Shown: piece after piece, positions 25,429-34,095 of the stretch
Layout: each line of letters begins with the position of its first letter
Numbering within the stretch: position 1 is the first letter of the stretch
Source: Brucella anthropi ATCC 49188
GTDB taxonomy: Bacteria > Pseudomonadota > Alphaproteobacteria > Rhizobiales > Rhizobiaceae
DNA length: 64,000 bases
Assembly (NCBI RefSeq): GCF_000017405.1
Contig: NC_009667.1
Location: 1,784,001-1,848,000 of the forward strand
Direction of reading: 5' to 3'
Made by a program: the position numbers and the translations under genes
The notes under the pieces: generated by a model
Seen by the model: the letters and a program-made list of their open reading frames with translations, nothing else
Told to the model about the DNA's origin: nothing
The model's database searches: none

Positions 25429-25515
25429 CTAAGGGATGACGCCTGCTATCAACGCTGCAACAAATGCAAATGCCGCACAGATCATGAGGACATTCAAAGA
25501 TCGCGTAAGTCCCAT
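25429..25515 (-). CDS. 28-residue single-pass membrane microprotein
   Basis: ATG at 25515, TAG at 25429-25431. The product has a short basic head (MGLTRSLNV) and one continuous hydrophobic helix (LMICAAFAFVAALIAGVIP) to its end. A strong ribosome binding site, GGAGACAG, lies eight bases upstream of the ATG. The frame, the binding site and the clean transmembrane segment argue for a real gene despite its size. It lies alone between metF (+) and the AEC transporter gene (-). Function unknown. Confidence 0.6.
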   Translation of the reverse strand: MGLTRSLNVLMICAAFAFVAALIAGVIP

Positions 25516-25782
25516 TGGTCTGTCTCCTTCATATGCGCCCGGGTGACCGGACGCGCGCTGGTAGGAAGCTGGAATCTAAGCGCAAAACGCCTCGAACAAA
25601 AGAAGATTTCGTGCTGCAATCTGGCGTGATGGAGAAATAAACCTATCGTTTACCACCTAAACTATTGAAATATTTGACTAGAAAAATTTGTTCACATTTC
25701 ATGAAAAAGACACCGAACTGCCACGTTTGGTACTGTTTTCGCCGTAGTTGCCACCGGCTTTTGGCGATGTTTTTTGCGCTTT

Positions 25783-26727
25783 TTAGCGAATTAGCGCCAA
25801 ATATGCCGACAAGGTGAGGATAGATATCACTGTCGAGTAGAGGATGACGTTGGAGGTTATCGCCGCCTCGCGACGATAATGCTCAGCCAGCATGAAGGGG
25901 CCCGTGCCGGTCGGAAGTGCGGCAAGAAGAGCAGCGCTTTGTGCGAGCAGGGGAGGCAGTCCGAATACATAGACCGCCAGCAGCCAGGTTGCGAGCGGCT
26001 GGACGATGAGCTTGACCGAAACAAGAAAAGCGATGGCATTGACGCTTTCGCGTTCGATCTTGCGCGGCTGGGCGAGGAACAGGCCAAGCGCCACCAGTGC
26101 GCAAGGAGATGCGGCACCACCGAGCATCTTCAGGAAGGTTTCGGCCGGGGCAGGGATGGTGAGTCCCAGAAAGGACACCAACGCGCCGAGCGCCGGAGCG
26201 ACAAGCAGTGGATTGCGGATCAGGGACCGCATGACTTTCCAGATGAGATGAAGCGGCTTCTTCTCTGTCTGCAGGCCGATTTCGATCAGCACGATCGCAA
26301 AAGCAAACGTGACGCAGACGGTGATGATGATCGAAATGGTGGTTGCTGCCAAAACGCCTGACCCGAAGGCGATCATCGAAAGCGGAATGCCCATATAGCC
26401 GGTATTCGGGTAGGCGGCGTTCAGCCCGTCAAGCGCGGTATCCGCCAGAGGTAGCTTTCCACGCCGTCGCACCAGAAAGGGCAATGCGAAAGCAATGGCG
26501 CTCGAAAGCAGAAACACTGCGATGAAGCCCGGCTGCCAGAGTTCGCTGCCATGCGTATTGGCCATGATGTCGAAGAGAAGAGCAGGCAGCGCCAGATAGA
26601 CGACGAAACGGTTCAGCTCCGCTATCGCATGAGGCCCGAGTATTTTCAGCTTGAAGGCACCCCAGCCGGAGAAAATCAGCGCAAAAACAGGAAGGACGAC
26701 AATCAGCGTTGTGAGCATGGGGCGCAT
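25783..26727 (-). CDS. AEC family transporter
   Basis: 314 residues with ten hydrophobic segments and a polar centre, the arrangement of the auxin efflux carrier (AEC) family. VVYLALPALLFDIMA near residue 45 and YPNTGYMGIPLSMIAFG near residue 115 carry the conserved Pro and Asn of helices 2 and 4; LPTGTGPFMLAEHY near the end matches helix 9. It exports or imports organic acids such as malate or malonate; substrate unknown. ATG at 26727. The upstream gene on the same strand is cut off by a terminator. Confidence 0.9.
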   Translation of the reverse strand: MRPMLTTLIVVLPVFALIFSGWGAFKLKILGPHAIAELNRFVVYLALPALLFDIMANTHGSELWQPGFIAVFLLSSAIAFALPFLVRRRGKLPLADTALDGLNAAYPNTGYMGIPLSMIAFGSGVLAATTISIIITVCVTFAFAIVLIEIGLQTEKKPLHLIWKVMRSLIRNPLLVAPALGALVSFLGLTIPAPAETFLKMLGGAASPCALVALGLFLAQPRKIERESVNAIAFLVSVKLIVQPLATWLLAVYVFGLPPLLAQSAALLAALPTGTGPFMLAEHYRREAAITSNVILYSTVISILTLSAYLALIR

Positions 26728-26745
26728 TTCACTTCAGGAAAAGAA

Positions 26746-26772
26746 AAGGCGCGGTTTTTTGAACCGCGCCTT
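26746..26772 (-). terminator. Intrinsic terminator of the MltB-family gene
   Basis: Minus-strand stem AAGGCGCGGTT / AACCGCGCCTT followed by TTCTTTTCC, seven bases past the stop codon at 26779. Confidence 0.85.
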
Positions 26773-26778
26773 GTCGAG

Positions 26779-28017
26779 TTAGAGCCTATCGAGAAGCTCT
26801 TGTGTCGGCCATGAATCGGCAGGCATTCCAAGGCGCATCTGTTCGGCGCGCACGGCATCGCGGGTCAGGAGACCGAACACGCCGTCGATCTTTCCGCCCA
26901 TGTCGTAACCGCGGGCCTGGAGTTTGGTCTGAAGTTCCTTTAACTGGTCCTGTGTCAGACCCGGAACTGGATTACCCGGATCGAAGGCAGGTGCACCAGC
27001 CAGACGTGTTGCGAAATAAGCAGCCGTTGTGGCGTAGACGATGGACTTGTTCCATTCCACGAACACGTCGAAGTTGGGATAGGACAGGAAAGCCGGTCCC
27101 TTGCGGCCCAGCGGCAGTAGAAGCGACGCGTCGCCATCATCGGGGCCGAGTGGACCGTTGAGGCCCATCACACCTTGCTCAGCCCACCAGGAATGTGGCT
27201 TGCGGTTGGTGCGGATCGCTTCTTCCCAAGGCAGATCCTTGGTCAGGCGAACTTCCTCCAGCCAAGGTTGGCCACGCTTCCAGCCGAGTTCCGAAATCAT
27301 GCGGCCTGCGGTCATCATGGCATCGGGAACGCTGCTCTTCAGATCGACCTTGCCATCGCCGTCGCCATCGACGCCACGTTCAAGATAATCCTTCGGCAGA
27401 AGTTGCATCATGCCGATTTCGCCAGCCCATGCGCCGGTTGTTGCTGCATCGACGACGCCTTGATCGAATAGCTTGAGAAGGGCAATCAACTGCGGGCGGA
27501 ACAGATCCGGACGGCGGCAATCATAGGAGAGGGTGACAAGTGCATTCAGCGTGTCGAAATCACCCTGAATGGCGCCATAGTCGGTTTCAAGCCCCCAGAA
27601 CGCGGCAAGGACTGGCCCCGGAACGCCATAGGTATCTTCAACCTTCTTGAAGACGTCGGCATATTTGGCCAGATTTTCACGGCCCTTCTTCAAACGCGCT
27701 TCCGAGATGAGGCGCTTGGAAAACTCGGTGAAGGTCAGGTTGAAAACAGTCTGCTTGCGGTCGCGATCAAGCACCTTTTGCTCAAGCATGGCCTTGTGCA
27801 ATTCGGCGATGCCCTTTTCGCCGACACCGGCGTCGCGGGCTTCCTTGGTCAGATTGTCCATCCACTGGCCGTAATCGATCTCGCATTCCGGCTTGGGAAG
27901 ATTGACGGTGTTTTCAGTTGGCGTCGCAGCAGGCGCCGGAGACGCGGCGGCCTGTGCACCCGACATGGTTGTCGATGCAAGCAAGGCGGCTGCGATAACT
28001 GAAGCAAAAAACTTCAT
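26779..28017 (-). CDS. Lytic murein transglycosylase, MltB family with peptidoglycan-binding domain
   Basis: 412 residues. Signal peptide to about residue 23 (AQAAA), a Pro/Ala linker, then the SLT_2 domain: VPGPVLAAFWGLETDYGAIQGDFDTLNALVTLSYD contains the catalytic Glu (GLETDYG), and GAWAGEIGMMQLLPKDYLERGVDGDGDGKVDL is the family core. The C-terminal 60 residues are a PG_binding_1 domain (LKELQTKLQARGYDMGGKIDGVFGLLTRDAVRAEQ). It cleaves glycan strands to 1,6-anhydroMurNAc ends in the periplasm. No lipobox, so soluble rather than lipid-anchored. Confidence 0.93.
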   Translation of the reverse strand: MKFFASVIAAALLASTTMSGAQAAASPAPAATPTENTVNLPKPECEIDYGQWMDNLTKEARDAGVGEKGIAELHKAMLEQKVLDRDRKQTVFNLTFTEFSKRLISEARLKKGRENLAKYADVFKKVEDTYGVPGPVLAAFWGLETDYGAIQGDFDTLNALVTLSYDCRRPDLFRPQLIALLKLFDQGVVDAATTGAWAGEIGMMQLLPKDYLERGVDGDGDGKVDLKSSVPDAMMTAGRMISELGWKRGQPWLEEVRLTKDLPWEEAIRTNRKPHSWWAEQGVMGLNGPLGPDDGDASLLLPLGRKGPAFLSYPNFDVFVEWNKSIVYATTAAYFATRLAGAPAFDPGNPVPGLTQDQLKELQTKLQARGYDMGGKIDGVFGLLTRDAVRAEQMRLGMPADSWPTQELLDRL

Positions 28018-28138
28018 TGGTAACTCACACTAATAGATTGGGAGCAAAAGGCTCCCTTTCGGGGATTGTTTTAGCTATTGCCCGAACAAGCCCCGGAAAT
28101 GAAGCAAAACTTGGTGTGAACTGCCAAACTGCGCCGTG

Positions 28139-28972
28139 TTAGCGGACCTTGTTGCTTTCCAGCCACTTTTTCCACGAGTTGGCATCGCCTGCGAAGACAT
28201 TGATATCGGCGTCGCCCTTAATGCCGGGAATGGAGCCGGTGCCGGTATATTGCCAGAACGTCCACGGATGCGGGCCGTACTTCTCGTCCGGATGACCGGC
28301 AACGGAGCGCAGCCAGAACGGATAGTCTGCCATCTGCCGCAAGTCGTTGTCATCGAAGAAATCGACCGTCGTGTAAACAATCGGGCGTTTGCCGTAATGC
28401 TTTTCCAGCGCCTGCAGGAAGATGCGCATTTCCTTGCGCACAACGGCTGCGTTGGGGCGCAGCTTGCAGGTTGGCGATTGCGGGTTCCACTCCATATCGA
28501 GAACGGGTGGAAGCGCGCTCGGATCACGCGGCACGTTCTGGATATACCAGCGGGCCTGTTCGATGGCCGGACGGCAGAAATAGTAGAAATGATAGGCGCT
28601 GCGTCGGATACCCGCCTGGCGCGCGCCGTTCCAGTGTTCCTGAAAACGATCATCGACACGGTCACCGCCTTCAGTTGCCTTGATGAAGGCGAAGGAAATG
28701 CCGCTGGCGCGCACGGCGCTCCAGTCAATGTTGGTCTGATATTTGGAAACGTCTGTGCCGTGGATCGGATAGTGCCAGGGCGTTTTACCGGTCCAGTCGT
28801 GCGGGTCGCGATCACCGAAGCGCGGTGCCTTTACCGAGCCGGACGGCGGTGCGATCCGGGCCACCGAGCCGCCCGATTTCTTTACGTCGGAAAAGTCGTA
28901 ATCCACCGTCGTGCAGGCGGAGAGAAGTAAAGCGCCGAGGGCGAGAATGCTGCAGCTGGCCAGACGGTTCAT
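28139..28972 (-). CDS. GH25 lysozyme-family lipoprotein
   Basis: 277 residues. Lipoprotein signal with lipobox LLSACT (Cys20). The rest is a glycoside hydrolase family 25 domain: GTDVSKYQTNIDWSAVRASGISFAFIKATEGG (catalytic Asp start and strand motif), AYHFYYFCRPA, LPPVLDMEWNPQ (the DxE catalytic pair), and PWTFWQYTGTG near the end. GH25 enzymes are N-acetylmuramidases, best known from phages and Gram-positives; a lipid-anchored form in this order suggests a role in wall remodelling. Same strand as the MltB gene downstream, 121 bases apart. Confidence 0.92.
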   Translation of the reverse strand: MNRLASCSILALGALLLSACTTVDYDFSDVKKSGGSVARIAPPSGSVKAPRFGDRDPHDWTGKTPWHYPIHGTDVSKYQTNIDWSAVRASGISFAFIKATEGGDRVDDRFQEHWNGARQAGIRRSAYHFYYFCRPAIEQARWYIQNVPRDPSALPPVLDMEWNPQSPTCKLRPNAAVVRKEMRIFLQALEKHYGKRPIVYTTVDFFDDNDLRQMADYPFWLRSVAGHPDEKYGPHPWTFWQYTGTGSIPGIKGDADINVFAGDANSWKKWLESNKVR

Positions 28973-29057
28973 ATAGTGGTTCCGTGTCGCGAATCAGTCT
29001 TCTAACGGTTACGCGATCCGGAGCCGGACGTCACCAGTCTGGCGGGCAAGTTTGGTG

Positions 29058-29759
29058 CTAATCTGTGGCAGAGGGTGGCATTGTCGAACGAACAACTGTT
29101 ATCCAGGCAAAGCCGCGATAAAGAATGCGCTTCTCAACGACAGCACTGCGTTCCTGCGCAAGCTGGTCGCAAACCGCGAACAAGTCGCTGCGCGGTGTGA
29201 CATGGAACCATTCCAGCCATTGGAAGAGTGCCTTTCCGAACCAGCGCGGCAGCCGGGCCTGATCGCCAAAATCGACGATATGCAATTCTCCGCCCGCATT
29301 GAGGTGCCGGATGCTTTCACGAATGACCGACTGCCATTGCGGTATCATCGATACGGCATAGGAAATGAAAATCCGGTCGAAGCCGGCTTGCCCGAACAGT
29401 CGTTCTGGATCGAACTGGGCCGCATCCGCACGATCAAGCCGGACGCGATCTTCGATGCCAGCGCGCTCCGCCGCCCGGCGTGCCGTATCCAGCATTTCTG
29501 CTGAAATATCGATGCCGAAGAGTTTTGCATCGGGGTAGTTTTCTGCAGCTTTTATCAGATTGCGGCCGGTGCCGCAGCCGATCTCCAGAACTGTGCCGTC
29601 CTTGGGTACGGACAGTCCTGCGATCATGGGGTCGCGACCCAGAAGATAGTATTTGCGGGTCGCGTCATAGAAGTGCCGCTGACGACGGTAGACCCGATCC
29701 ATGAGGTTGGCATGGTCTATACCCTGAACGCTCCATGGGCTGCGCGACATGTCAGGCAT
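29058..29759 (-). CDS. btaB: Betaine-lipid N-methyltransferase BtaB
   Basis: 233 residues. Class I SAM methyltransferase: TVLEIGCGTGRNLIKAAENYPDAKLFGIDIS, and DRIFISYAVSMIPQWQSVI. The Asp/His/Tyr-rich start (LMDRVYRRQRHFYDATRKYYLLGRD) is typical of BtaB/phospholipid N-methyltransferase relatives. It overlaps the end of btaA by eight bases. BtaB methylates the homoserine headgroup three times to give diacylglyceryl-trimethylhomoserine, a phosphorus-free membrane lipid. ATG at 29759. Confidence 0.9.
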   Translation of the reverse strand: MPDMSRSPWSVQGIDHANLMDRVYRRQRHFYDATRKYYLLGRDPMIAGLSVPKDGTVLEIGCGTGRNLIKAAENYPDAKLFGIDISAEMLDTARRAAERAGIEDRVRLDRADAAQFDPERLFGQAGFDRIFISYAVSMIPQWQSVIRESIRHLNAGGELHIVDFGDQARLPRWFGKALFQWLEWFHVTPRSDLFAVCDQLAQERSAVVEKRILYRGFAWITVVRSTMPPSATD

Positions 29760-30987
29760 CCTTCAGCGCATAAAGATGGAACCCGCCATAGATCGACGAG
29801 CGATCGCGGTCGTGCAGGGTGCGGGATTCGTCCGCTTGATAGTCCCAGCGATCCAGAATCTGCGGTGCCACCCGTCCTGGAAGCAGACTCGGTTCGGCTG
29901 CGGTACGAAAGATGACACGGGCATTTGGTGCTGCCGTACGGGTGATTTCACTCCAGAGGGCATTGAGCTGCTCGTCATTCATCCAGTCCTGCGCATCCAG
30001 CAGGATATAACGGTCGACGGATGCCGCAGGCTTGGCAGCGAGAAAATCGGTATAGCTTGCGTTCTGTACGGTCATGCGATCAGCGCGTGCGCGTACTGTT
30101 TCAAAATTGGAGCGTGACAGATAGGGCGGGAGAGGCCCGGTCTCCTCATTGCCGCTATAGCCGCGCCCGAATGCCTGCCAGGCGAAATAATTGTCGGTAA
30201 GGGGGAAACCGCAAGCGAGTTTCTCAAGACGGCTGCGCAGGACAAGCGCCATGTCGCCGTTTCCTGCAGTGGCAAGGGCATCATATTGCTGTGGCGGTAT
30301 GCCCAGTCCGAAAAGGGATGATTTGCGGGCCGTGGCCCAGCGCACCATGCGTTTTTCAAAGAGCGGGGCAAGCGCCGTGTCGAAGAAGCTACGCTGCTCT
30401 TCCATTGTGCGCGCCTTCAAGATGTCGCGCGGATCGATCCCGTAGAGGCGCGCCACGCGATGGCCCATGCCGATGAAGACGCCAAGCAAGCCGTGGCGAT
30501 AGAGGTCGCGCCAGAAAATGGAAATACGCTGGCGGCCATTCCATTTGCGTTTTTCCCAATAGTCGCGGCTTTCGCTGTCCAGATGCGGGCGGATGAAGCG
30601 CTTGTAGGCGGCAAGATTGGTCTTGTCGTCGGCTTTCCCGTAAAATCGGTAGAATGCATCGTAGTCGGGCAGGTTTTTGACAGCCGCAATCTTCAGCCGG
30701 TTGAACGCGACGTGTGCCTGATTGAGATCGACCGCCTCCACACGTGCCGGATCGGCGGTCAGGTAGGACATGGCATTGCATCCGCCGGACGCGATGGTGA
30801 CGATGCGGTGGTCCGGCTCTATAGCCAGAGCTGCCATATCAACTTCCGGGTCTTCCCATATCTGCGGATAGACCAGCCCTTTGAACAGCCAGGCAAACAG
30901 CCTTTCAGAAAAGCCTGCCCGCGAGAGGGCGCTGTTCTGGGTCACGGCCTGCTTTAGAATTGTGTCGGCTGATGCTTGCTGTGTCAT
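29752..30987 (-). CDS. btaA: S-adenosylmethionine:diacylglycerol 3-amino-3-carboxypropyltransferase BtaA
   Basis: 411 residues from the ATG at 30987 (a TTG precedes it by one codon). DUF3419 family: YPQIWEDPEVDMAALAIEPDHRIVTIASGGCNAMSYL, AVDLNQAHVAFNRLK, FGLGIPPQQYDAL, and YILLDAQDWMNDEQLNALW. BtaA attaches the 3-amino-3-carboxypropyl group of SAM to diacylglycerol, the first step of betaine lipid synthesis. In Rhodobacter and Sinorhizobium this lipid replaces phospholipid when phosphate is scarce. A candidate Pho box lies 60 bases upstream. Confidence 0.94.
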   Translation of the reverse strand: MTQQASADTILKQAVTQNSALSRAGFSERLFAWLFKGLVYPQIWEDPEVDMAALAIEPDHRIVTIASGGCNAMSYLTADPARVEAVDLNQAHVAFNRLKIAAVKNLPDYDAFYRFYGKADDKTNLAAYKRFIRPHLDSESRDYWEKRKWNGRQRISIFWRDLYRHGLLGVFIGMGHRVARLYGIDPRDILKARTMEEQRSFFDTALAPLFEKRMVRWATARKSSLFGLGIPPQQYDALATAGNGDMALVLRSRLEKLACGFPLTDNYFAWQAFGRGYSGNEETGPLPPYLSRSNFETVRARADRMTVQNASYTDFLAAKPAASVDRYILLDAQDWMNDEQLNALWSEITRTAAPNARVIFRTAAEPSLLPGRVAPQILDRWDYQADESRTLHDRDRSSIYGGFHLYALKDA

Positions 30988-31346
30988 CAAAAATTCCCCT
31001 AGTGCACGAATCCCGACTTTGATTTTGCCAAGTTAAACATCGTCCAATGACAGGGGCGTGACGAATTAATTGCGGGTTTTTAAACCAGATGAATGCGCCT
31101 ATACGCCTGTAATACTGTCGCTTTATTACGGTCGGTAAGACTATTTGAGAGAACTTTTTCGCGCCGTTGCCGTTTTCTTGTGTGACGGTCCGAGTCGACG
31201 GGATTTCTGTGTCGATGAGTGACCGTAAAGGTGATTGGCCGGATCAACCGGTCACGCACGGAGAAAACAGAGAGAGGCGTTTGGCAATATTGCCATTTAA
31301 TGCCTGAAACCAGGCCAACGAGCCTGATCTAGGAAGGAGAGCCAAC
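30988..31346. other. Divergent intergenic region between btaA and a small lipoprotein gene, 359 bases
   Basis: Contains the candidate Pho box at 31047-31064 and an AT-rich run at 31060-31160 suitable for promoters. From 31180 the sequence becomes GC-rich and should be the leader of the lipoprotein gene. No further gene or RNA was recognised. Confidence 0.5.
31047..31064 (-). promoter_or_regulatory. Candidate Pho box for btaAB
   Basis: On the minus strand TCGTCAC-GCCC-CTGTCAT: two heptamers related to CTGTCAT spaced eleven bases apart, the standard PhoB layout, the second exact and the first keeping the GTCA core. It lies 60 bases before the btaA ATG. Confidence 0.65.
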
Positions 31347-31553
31347 GTGAAGAAGTTTCTGATTGCTTCTGTCGCCGCCGTATCGCTTCTCGGCCTTGCA
31401 GCGTGCAATGACAAGAAGGACGACACGAGCAACGCACCGGCACCATCCGCGCCGGCAGCGCCCTCGAACAATGACACGACGACGACGCCAGCCCCGGCAA
31501 CTCCGGCACCGGCTACCCCGGCGCCAGGTACAGGGACAGCGCCTTCCAACTAA
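31347..31553 (+). CDS. Small Pro/Ala/Thr-rich lipoprotein
   Basis: 68 residues from a GTG at 31347 with AGGAAGGAGA upstream. Lipoprotein signal with lipobox LAAC (Cys20), followed by NDKKDDTSN and a disordered tail containing three copies of TPAPA. Asp at +3 after the Cys is uncertain as a sorting signal in this group. Probably an outer-membrane lipoprotein with an unstructured tail; function unknown. Confidence 0.75.
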   Translation: MKKFLIASVAAVSLLGLAACNDKKDDTSNAPAPSAPAAPSNNDTTTTPAPATPAPATPAPGTGTAPSN

Positions 31554-31635
31554 GGTTGGGAAGTCGTGATGCACTAGCATGCGGGTGGCGATCCGGTTTC
31601 CGGGTCGCCATTCGTGCCAATAGGCTTCGGTCAAA

Positions 31636-31672
31636 GGCTTTAGACCAATGGCTTTAAGCCAATGGTTTTAGG
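31636..31672 (+). repeat. Short tandem repeat
   Basis: Two adjacent 14-base units, GGCTTTAGACCAAT and GGCTTTAAGCCAAT, and a partial third, GGTTTTAGG, just before the next gene's start. Likely slippage product; the units also contain a small dyad (GGCTTTAAGCC). Confidence 0.6.
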
Positions 31673-31678
31673 ATTGAG

Positions 31679-32137
31679 ATGAACGTTAAAGCAACCATGT
31701 CGGGAAAAGACGGGCATTCTGCGTTTTCCGTGTTTCAACGCAGGCTCGGTTCGGTTATGGCTTTTGTCATGAACCGTAACTTCCTGTTTTTCATCTCTGC
31801 GATTGTTCTTGTTGTGCTTGCCGCTTGCGGCAAAGGAGACGACGAGATTGCTGCCACTACGAATGGCAGCGAGCAGGGCGCCGCTGCTGTATCGCAGCCT
31901 GCCAAACCGGCAGAAAGTGGAAGCACGGAGAAAGGCCCCGATCTGGTCAAGTCGCTCCGCGACAGTTCCGGTGTGGTGAGCCCGGAAGAGAAGGCAGCAG
32001 CCATTGAACGCGCACGGACCAATGCCGTTGCCGCGGCAAAATCTGTCGGTCAAACGGATCAGCAGGCACAGACGGCTGGACAAGCAGCAGCCACGGCCGC
32101 ACAGCGTTCCTTCGACGAACGCGAACCCCAGCAATAA
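31679..32137 (+). CDS. Hypothetical lipoprotein
   Basis: 152 residues from the ATG at 31679 (AGGA five bases upstream). A hydrophobic stretch at 34-49 ends in the lipobox VLAAC (Cys50). Starts nearer to it (MAFVMNRN at 31757, MNRNFL at 31769) would give a standard lipoprotein signal and may be the real ones. The mature part is Ala/Glu/Gln-rich, predicted helical (EEKAAAIERARTNAVAAAKSVGQTDQQAQ), without recognised domain. Same direction as the small lipoprotein before it; role unknown. Confidence 0.65.
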   Translation: MNVKATMSGKDGHSAFSVFQRRLGSVMAFVMNRNFLFFISAIVLVVLAACGKGDDEIAATTNGSEQGAAAVSQPAKPAESGSTEKGPDLVKSLRDSSGVVSPEEKAAAIERARTNAVAAAKSVGQTDQQAQTAGQAAATAAQRSFDEREPQQ

Positions 32138-32263
32138 GCGTTCGTTGCGGAACTCGGCAACAATCTAAGCCAATGTCCTGATATTCTTTCTAAATGTTTG
32201 TTTTTTAGACTTTCGCTCGCCTGGGCGGTTTTCAGTTCATTCGGAATTCTATAGAAAAGTCCC

Positions 32264-32974
32264 ATGTCGATTTGGGTTCGCATCGGTGAGTTTGTCACTT
32301 ACGTGGCGTCGAATGCCATTACTGGCGTTATCGAAGCCGTGCGCACCGTTTTCGAAGGTGACGCCGATACACGGCGCCGGGTGGCCTTCTCCATTGCGAT
32401 GATCGCGCTTTCAGCCAAGATGGCCAAGGCCGACGGGGTCGTCACACAGGACGAAATCCGCGCCTTTCAGGATATATTCGCCGTGCCGAAGGAAGAGACG
32501 GCGCATGTTGCGCGGCTCTACGATCTCGCCAAGCAGGATGTCGCTGGCTATGAATCCTATGCGCGTCAGCTCGCCGGATTGTGTAGTGAAGGACAACCCG
32601 ATTGCCATCTGCTTGAGGATATCCTCGACGGTCTTTTTCATATAGCCACCGCTGACGGCTATGTGCATGAAAAAGAGATGGCCTTCCTTGCAGGCGTTGC
32701 GGATATTTTCGGCTATGATGAAGTCGCTTTCGATCGTATCTCGATCCGGCATGTCCAGCGCGGTGCTGACGATCCTTATGCCATTCTGGGGCTGGAGCGC
32801 GGCGTTTCCTTCGAGATGGCCCGCAAGCGCTATCGTTCGCTGGTCAAGGAACATCATCCGGACCGGCTGGTGGCAGAGGGCTTGCCGCTTGAATTCATAA
32901 CCATTGCCAACAGGCGTCTGGCAGCGATAAACGCTGCCTGGGCAAGCATTGAGAAGAATCTGGAGGCTGCATGA
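32264..32974 (+). CDS. djlA: TerB-J domain co-chaperone, DjlA type
   Basis: 236 residues. An N-terminal amphipathic region leads into a TerB-like domain of about 120 residues (SAKMAKADGVVTQDEIRAFQDIF and HIATADGYVHEKEMAFLAGVADIFG, two Asp-rich helical repeats). Residues about 168-232 are a J domain (DPYAILGLERGVSFEMARKRYRSLVKEHHPDRLVAEG) with the HPD motif that stimulates DnaK. DjlA-type proteins are DnaK partners, usually inner-membrane anchored; here no clear transmembrane helix is present. Ends four bases into the next gene. Confidence 0.9.
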   Translation: MSIWVRIGEFVTYVASNAITGVIEAVRTVFEGDADTRRRVAFSIAMIALSAKMAKADGVVTQDEIRAFQDIFAVPKEETAHVARLYDLAKQDVAGYESYARQLAGLCSEGQPDCHLLEDILDGLFHIATADGYVHEKEMAFLAGVADIFGYDEVAFDRISIRHVQRGADDPYAILGLERGVSFEMARKRYRSLVKEHHPDRLVAEGLPLEFITIANRRLAAINAAWASIEKNLEAA

Positions 32975-33777
32975 GCAGCGTGCGCGAAATCGAGAGCGAG
33001 TTGTTGCGGGAGCTGGCGCTTGACCGGCCCGATTTTGCCGGTGCAACGCTTGATCCGTCACCCAATTTCGGTCCGCGTCGCGACGGCAAGGTGCCCGCCT
33101 TTCTCATTCTCCATTATACCGGTCTGGCGACTGCCGAAGAGGCCGTGCAGGTTCTTAAATCGCCAGATATGGAAGTTTCCGCGCATTACCTTGTCCATGA
33201 AGACGGGCGGATCGTGCAGATGGTTTCGGAAAAGGCCCGTGCCTGGCATGCGGGCAAGAGCTTCTGGAAGGGCGAAACGGACATCAATTCGGCCTCCATC
33301 GGCATTGAGATCGTCAATCCGGGTAATCTTGAAGACTATCCGCCGTTCAAGGATGCGCAGATCGATGCGGTCATCCGCCTCTGCCGCGATATATGCGAGC
33401 GTTATACCATCAAGCCGGAAAATATTCTGGCCCACTCCGATATTGCACCTTCGCGCAAGACAGACCCGGGCCATAACTTCCCCTGGAAGCGGCTCCACGA
33501 GGCGGGTATCGGCCACTATATCGAGCCGACGTCGATCCGCGGCGGGCGGTTTCTGGCACGTGGCGAAAACGGCCAGCCGGTCGAGGCGTTGCAATCCATG
33601 CTGGCACTTTATGGCTACGAAATCGCCATCACTGGTGTCTTCGATGAAGGCACCGAGACTGTGATTAAGGCCTTTCAGCGACATTTTCGGACACAAAATG
33701 TGGACGGGGTGGCTGATGTATCTACTATAGATACCCTCTACAGGCTAATTTTTTCCCTGCAGAATGTTACCGCCTGA
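32971..33777 (+). CDS. N-acetylmuramoyl-L-alanine amidase, AmpD-like, with peptidoglycan-binding domain
   Basis: 268 residues. Amidase_2 domain: FLILHYTGLATAEEAVQVLKSPDMEVSAHYLVHEDGRIVQMV and AWHAGKSFWKGETDINSASIGIEIVNPG, then LAHSDIAPSRKTDPGHNFPW, giving the zinc ligands His (HYTG), His and Asp (HSDIAPSRKTDPG). A C-terminal PG_binding_1 domain follows (VEALQSMLALYGYEIAITGVFDEGTETVIKAFQ). No signal peptide, as for cytosolic AmpD, which recycles anhydromuropeptides; the extra binding domain resembles AmpD/AmiD forms in rhizobia. ATGA overlap with djlA. Confidence 0.92.
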   Translation: MSSVREIESELLRELALDRPDFAGATLDPSPNFGPRRDGKVPAFLILHYTGLATAEEAVQVLKSPDMEVSAHYLVHEDGRIVQMVSEKARAWHAGKSFWKGETDINSASIGIEIVNPGNLEDYPPFKDAQIDAVIRLCRDICERYTIKPENILAHSDIAPSRKTDPGHNFPWKRLHEAGIGHYIEPTSIRGGRFLARGENGQPVEALQSMLALYGYEIAITGVFDEGTETVIKAFQRHFRTQNVDGVADVSTIDTLYRLIFSLQNVTA

Positions 33778-34095
33778 CGAGATGCAGGCGGTTAATCTCT
33801 CTATCCAGCGTTGATTCGTATTTCTGTAATGATTTCATAAAAATAGATCGATCCAGCCCGGTTGCAGAAGGGTTGTGACGAAGGTTTACGCCGCGTTTGC
33901 GTGAATCACGAATGTTACAACCTGTAAGACTATTTTACTTTTACAACCAATCTTCGGCTGCATTTGCCCGGCACTTCATCGCTCAATCCCAGCGGACAAG
34001 GGCCTGACAACCCATATCGGGCGGGATCAAAAAACAGGACTGTTTTTACCCAAGACAGACAGTCTGAGAAAAGAAACGTTCCAAGACGGTAGGTT
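33778..34095. other. Intergenic region before the SLT gene, 318 bases
   Basis: AT-rich, non-coding. It contains a short dyad at about 34029-34047 (AAAAACAG with CTGTTTTT) and possible promoter sequences for the transglycosylase at 34096. No gene or RNA identified. Confidence 0.5.
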
